Origin: Phytohabitans rumicis
GTDB taxonomy: Bacteria; Actinomycetota; Actinomycetes; Mycobacteriales; Micromonosporaceae
Direction of reading: 5' to 3'
Assembly (NCBI RefSeq): GCF_011764445.1
Contig: NZ_BLPG01000001.1
Coordinates: 4,154,001 to 4,218,000, forward strand
DNA: 64,000 nt
Shown: piece by piece, positions 61,585 to 64,000 of the stretch
How the letters are laid out: every line of letters starts with the position of its first letter
Position numbering within the stretch: the first letter of the stretch is position 1
Position numbers and translations under genes: made by a program
The notes under the pieces: generated by a model
The model's database searches: none
What the model was told of the DNA's origin: nothing
What the model saw: the letters and a program-made list of their open reading frames with translations, nothing else

Positions 61585-62559
61585 ATGCCGCTGTCCATGA
61601 TCGGTCGCACGGCCGAAGTCGACGAAGTCGTCCAGGCGTGGTCCCTGGTCGCTGGCTCCCCGCTGCCCGTGGTCATCACCGGTGCGGCCGGCGTCGGCAA
61701 GAGCCTGCTGGTGGCCGCCGCACTCGACGCGCTCACGCCCCGCCCGGCCACCGTGCTGGCCGGCGCCGCCCGGGTGCACACCCCGGCGCCGTACGACTGG
61801 CTGGCGGCGGTGCTGAGCCGCCCGTTCGCGCTCCCCTTCGAGCCGCCGGACGGGCTGGCATGGCTCACCCAGGATCCGGACGTGCCCCGCGAGCGGTACG
61901 CCCCGGACGCGCTGCTGCGCCTGGCCGTACGCGTCGTACGCGAACTCGTCGACACCGGCCCGGCGGTGCTCGTCGTCGACGACCTGCACGCGCTCGACCC
62001 GGCGAGCCTCAACCTGATCGGCGCCCTGGCCACCACGCCCGACCTGCCCGTGCTGCTGATCGTCGCGAGCCGGCCACCGGACACCGCGGTCGTGGCCCGT
62101 ACGCTCGCCCGGCTCTCCGGCGCGCCCGGCGCGATCCGGCAGCACCTCGGCCCCTTGGACACCGCCGAGGTGGCCGCCATCCTCACCCAGGTCTACCCCG
62201 AGTCGGCCGTGACCCCGGCCGTGGCCCGGATGGTGCGCGAACGTACCGGCGGCAACCCGTACTGGCTGACCGAACTGCTGGCCACGGCCCGGGACGGCGG
62301 CCCCGAGGCGCTGGCCAACGAGCCCGTCCCGTCCCACGTACTGCTCTCCGCCGACGCCCCGCCCGAGCTGACCGCGCGCGAGCTCGAGGTGCTGGCGTGC
62401 ATCGCCGCCGGGATGTCCAACAAACAGGTGGCCCGCTCGCTGGGCATCTCGGTTCGCACGGTGACCGTGCACGTGTCGAACCTGCTCCGCAAGACCGGCG
62501 CAGCCTCCCGCACCGAGGCCGCCCTCTGGATGATCAAGGCGTCCCTCAAGTCGCCATAG
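61585..62559 (+). CDS. LuxR-family regulator with N-terminal ATPase
   Basis: A 324-residue regulator. The N-terminal part is an AAA-type ATPase with P-loop GAAGVGKSLLVAAALDAL and Walker B VLVVDDLHALDPASLNL; the C-terminal ~65 residues are the LuxR HTH (LTARELEVLACIAAGMSNKQVARSLGISVRT, here split: LTARELEVLACIAAGMSNK and VARSLGISVRTVTVHVSNLL). It is short for a LAL regulator (usually ~900 residues), lacking the long helical middle. ATG 61585 is preferred; GTG codons at 61573 and 61582 are in frame. No clear ribosome site is seen. Confidence 0.85.
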   Translation: MPLSMIGRTAEVDEVVQAWSLVAGSPLPVVITGAAGVGKSLLVAAALDALTPRPATVLAGAARVHTPAPYDWLAAVLSRPFALPFEPPDGLAWLTQDPDVPRERYAPDALLRLAVRVVRELVDTGPAVLVVDDLHALDPASLNLIGALATTPDLPVLLIVASRPPDTAVVARTLARLSGAPGAIRQHLGPLDTAEVAAILTQVYPESAVTPAVARMVRERTGGNPYWLTELLATARDGGPEALANEPVPSHVLLSADAPPELTARELEVLACIAAGMSNKQVARSLGISVRTVTVHVSNLLRKTGAASRTEAALWMIKASLKSP

Positions 62560-62583
62560 CAACATGAGGGACGCCTTGATCAT
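62530..62583. terminator. 19-bp perfect inverted repeat over the LuxR gene end
   Basis: The 19 bases at 62530-62548 (ATGATCAAGG, then CGTCCCTCA) and 62565-62583 are perfect inverted copies with a 16-base loop. The left arm codes the last residues of the LuxR protein, the stop codon is in the loop, and the right arm lies before the subtilase stop. It is a likely bidirectional terminator. The stem is unusually long and perfect for one partly inside a gene. Confidence 0.7.
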
Positions 62584-62596
62584 GGCAGGTTGGGGG

Positions 62597-64000
62597 CTAC
62601 GGGCGAGCGCCCCAGATGGGGCGCTCGGTGACCGCGGCGTAGGCGTCGACCACGCCGTACCCGTAGAAGCCGTTGAAGTTCTTGCCGCCCTCGCAGAGCG
62701 CGTTGAACTCGTCCGACCGGCCCTCGTTGGTGTACGTCTGCAGGCGCGGCTCGGGGCAGGCGTGCTCGGCCGCGGTGCGGTAGAGCTGGTTCTCCACCTT
62801 CCACGGCTCCAGGCCGAGGCCGCCCCGGAACCAGTCCCGCTTGCCGTACTGGCTCACGATCAGCGAAGCCACGCCGGCCGCGTGCGGGGACGCCATCGAG
62901 GTGCCCTGCAGGTACGTGTAGTAGCCACACGCGCCCGCCGCGGTGCAGTCCTTGAAGACGACGCCGGCGGCCTCCGGCACGACGTTGCCGTCCGCGTCGA
63001 CAGCACCCTCCTCCTGCAGCACCTTCTTGGGGTACGTCGAGAGGATCATGTTGGCGTCGGTGCGGTACGTCGGCGTGCCGAACCCGTCACGGAACCAGCC
63101 ACCCGGTGCCGAGATTGAGATCTGCTCGGTGCCGTAGTTGGAGTAGTCCGACTTCTTGCCCGACGGGCCGAGCGCCGACACGCCGATCACGAACGGGCCC
63201 TCGGCCGGGAGGTCCCAGCAGGTCGCGTTGTCGATCGGACGCGGGTACGCCGGGGCACCGTAGTCCGGGCTGGAGATGTCGGTGCGCGGGTTGCCCATGT
63301 CCTCGTGGTTGTTGCCGAGCGCGCCGACCAGCGTGACACCGCGCAGGTGGGCGTACGTCAGCGCCCGCGTCATCCCCTTGATGATCGCGCGCTGCTCCGC
63401 CTTCGACGCCGCCGAGTCGGCCGGGTTGTCGAGGCAGTTGTAGAGCCACGGGTCGACGTAGAACGACATGTTGACCACGTCGATGCCGGCGTCGCCGGCG
63501 TACGTGAGGGCGTTGACCACCGGCTCCAGGAAGAAGTAGCCGGAGTCCTGGCCGCCCTTGAGCTCGACGAGGGTCACGTTGGGCGCGACGCCGGACAGGC
63601 CGGAGCCGTTCGCCGCCGCACCGATCGTGCCGGCGACGTGCGTGCCGTGGCCGCCGTCATCGGTGCCGACCGGGTCGAGGCAGCTCGCCACCTCGCAGGG
63701 GCCGTCGATGTCGGTCTTGTCGGGCGCGAAGTTGCGGGACAGCTTGGCGCTGAAGTTCGGGGCCAGGTCGGGGTTGCTGGCGTCGAGGCCGGTGTCGAGG
63801 ATGCCGACCGTCACGCCCTTGTTGCCGGCCTGCTTGCGGCGCGCGTCGTCCGAGCGCACCATGTCCAGGCCCCACAGCTTGTCGTCGAGCGGGTCCAGGC
63901 CCGCGGTCGAGCCGCCGTGCTGGCCGCCGGCCGCGCCGGCCGCCCGGTGCTCCTGCTCGACCAGGTCGAACTTCTCCTGCTTCGGGGCGTACCCGACCGC
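62597..64000 (-). CDS. S8 subtilisin-like serine protease, cut by right edge
   Basis: Subtilase of which 467 codons are present; the N-terminus with any signal peptide lies beyond base 64000. The catalytic triad is intact: Asp in VGILDTGLD, His in GGHGTHVAGTIG, Ser in QGTSMASPHAAGVAS, with Asn of the oxyanion hole in GALGNNHED. The mature domain ends without a cell-wall or repeat module at the stop (62597). Such enzymes are usually secreted. It is convergent with the LuxR gene. Confidence 0.92.
   Translation of the reverse strand, partial: AVGYAPKQEKFDLVEQEHRAAGAAGGQHGGSTAGLDPLDDKLWGLDMVRSDDARRKQAGNKGVTVGILDTGLDASNPDLAPNFSAKLSRNFAPDKTDIDGPCEVASCLDPVGTDDGGHGTHVAGTIGAAANGSGLSGVAPNVTLVELKGGQDSGYFFLEPVVNALTYAGDAGIDVVNMSFYVDPWLYNCLDNPADSAASKAEQRAIIKGMTRALTYAHLRGVTLVGALGNNHEDMGNPRTDISSPDYGAPAYPRPIDNATCWDLPAEGPFVIGVSALGPSGKKSDYSNYGTEQISISAPGGWFRDGFGTPTYRTDANMILSTYPKKVLQEEGAVDADGNVVPEAAGVVFKDCTAAGACGYYTYLQGTSMASPHAAGVASLIVSQYGKRDWFRGGLGLEPWKVENQLYRTAAEHACPEPRLQTYTNEGRSDEFNALCEGGKNFNGFYGYGVVDAYAAVTERPIWGARP

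Noticed and set aside
1-64000. CRISPR array, rRNA operon or insertion sequence
   Set aside because: No regularly spaced repeats, rRNA-like stretch, or transposase frame was found on either strand.

Overview
The window is high-GC DNA with strong G/C third-position codon use, dense ATGA/GTGA gene overlaps, GTG/TTG starts and lineage-typical families: XRE regulators with DUF5753-type tails, a GPP34 protein, an AfsR/SARP regulator, mycothiol-type DinB enzymes and Replic_Relax. This points to a filamentous actinomycete, most likely Micromonosporaceae or a relative. No rRNA, tRNA, CRISPR array or insertion sequence was found.

Layout. (1) 1-6.3 kb: the edge of an integrated element, with a large serine recombinase running off the left end, its small companion, a Replic_Relax protein flanked by TGTCAG repeat words and structured non-coding DNA, and a triplicated DUF6907 protein. 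(2) 6.5-18.2 kb: an unusual biosynthetic-looking cluster. Two tightly coupled leftward blocks encode four glycosyltransferase-like proteins, a PhyH-type Fe(II)/2-oxoglutarate oxygenase, a 71-residue acidic protein, a sulfotransferase, a minimal nucleotidyltransferase and a 1031-residue protein joining a degenerate kinase-like domain, an unassigned middle region with HELGH, and a PLP decarboxylase. A complete arginyl-tRNA synthetase gene lies between the blocks on the opposite strand. (3) 18.3-28.5 kb: accessory genes: EEP phosphohydrolase, two XRE regulators, GNAT, APC permease, GPP34, SAM methyltransferase, YCII-like protein and a soluble Ser/Thr kinase with a helical-repeat tail. (4) 28.6-39.3 kb: a defence island with type I restriction genes hsdR-hsdS-hsdM, a second adenine methylase carrying its own HTH and target-recognition regions, and a divergent TIGR04141/DUF6119 gene. 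(5) 39.4-42.7 kb: a 50-residue cationic hydrophobic peptide beside a ribbon-helix-helix/zinc-ribbon/membrane-anchor protein, a three-gene DUF2637-type mobile-element operon, and an HTH/DUF6036 toxin-antitoxin-like pair. (6) 42.8-64 kb: ordinary chromosomal content: a FEN-type exonuclease, AfsR-like regulator, drug-type ABC exporter, secreted CE1 esterase with CBM2, TetR, DinB-type, YbaK, alcohol dehydrogenase, adenylate kinase, Kelch lipoprotein, ECF sigma factor, Tex, PP2C, LuxR and a subtilase cut by the right edge.

A cross-cutting observation is that four genes (a GT4, hsdR, the second methylase and TIGR04141) are broken by nine single-base deficits, all in short G or C runs and each repaired by one extra base. 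Eight of the nine fall between 31.0 and 38.8 kb. They are either consensus errors or real decay of the defence island; the sequence alone cannot decide. The strongest candidates for undescribed biology are the glycosyltransferase/ArgS/kinase-decarboxylase cluster and the membrane-anchored RHH/zinc-ribbon protein with its cationic peptide.
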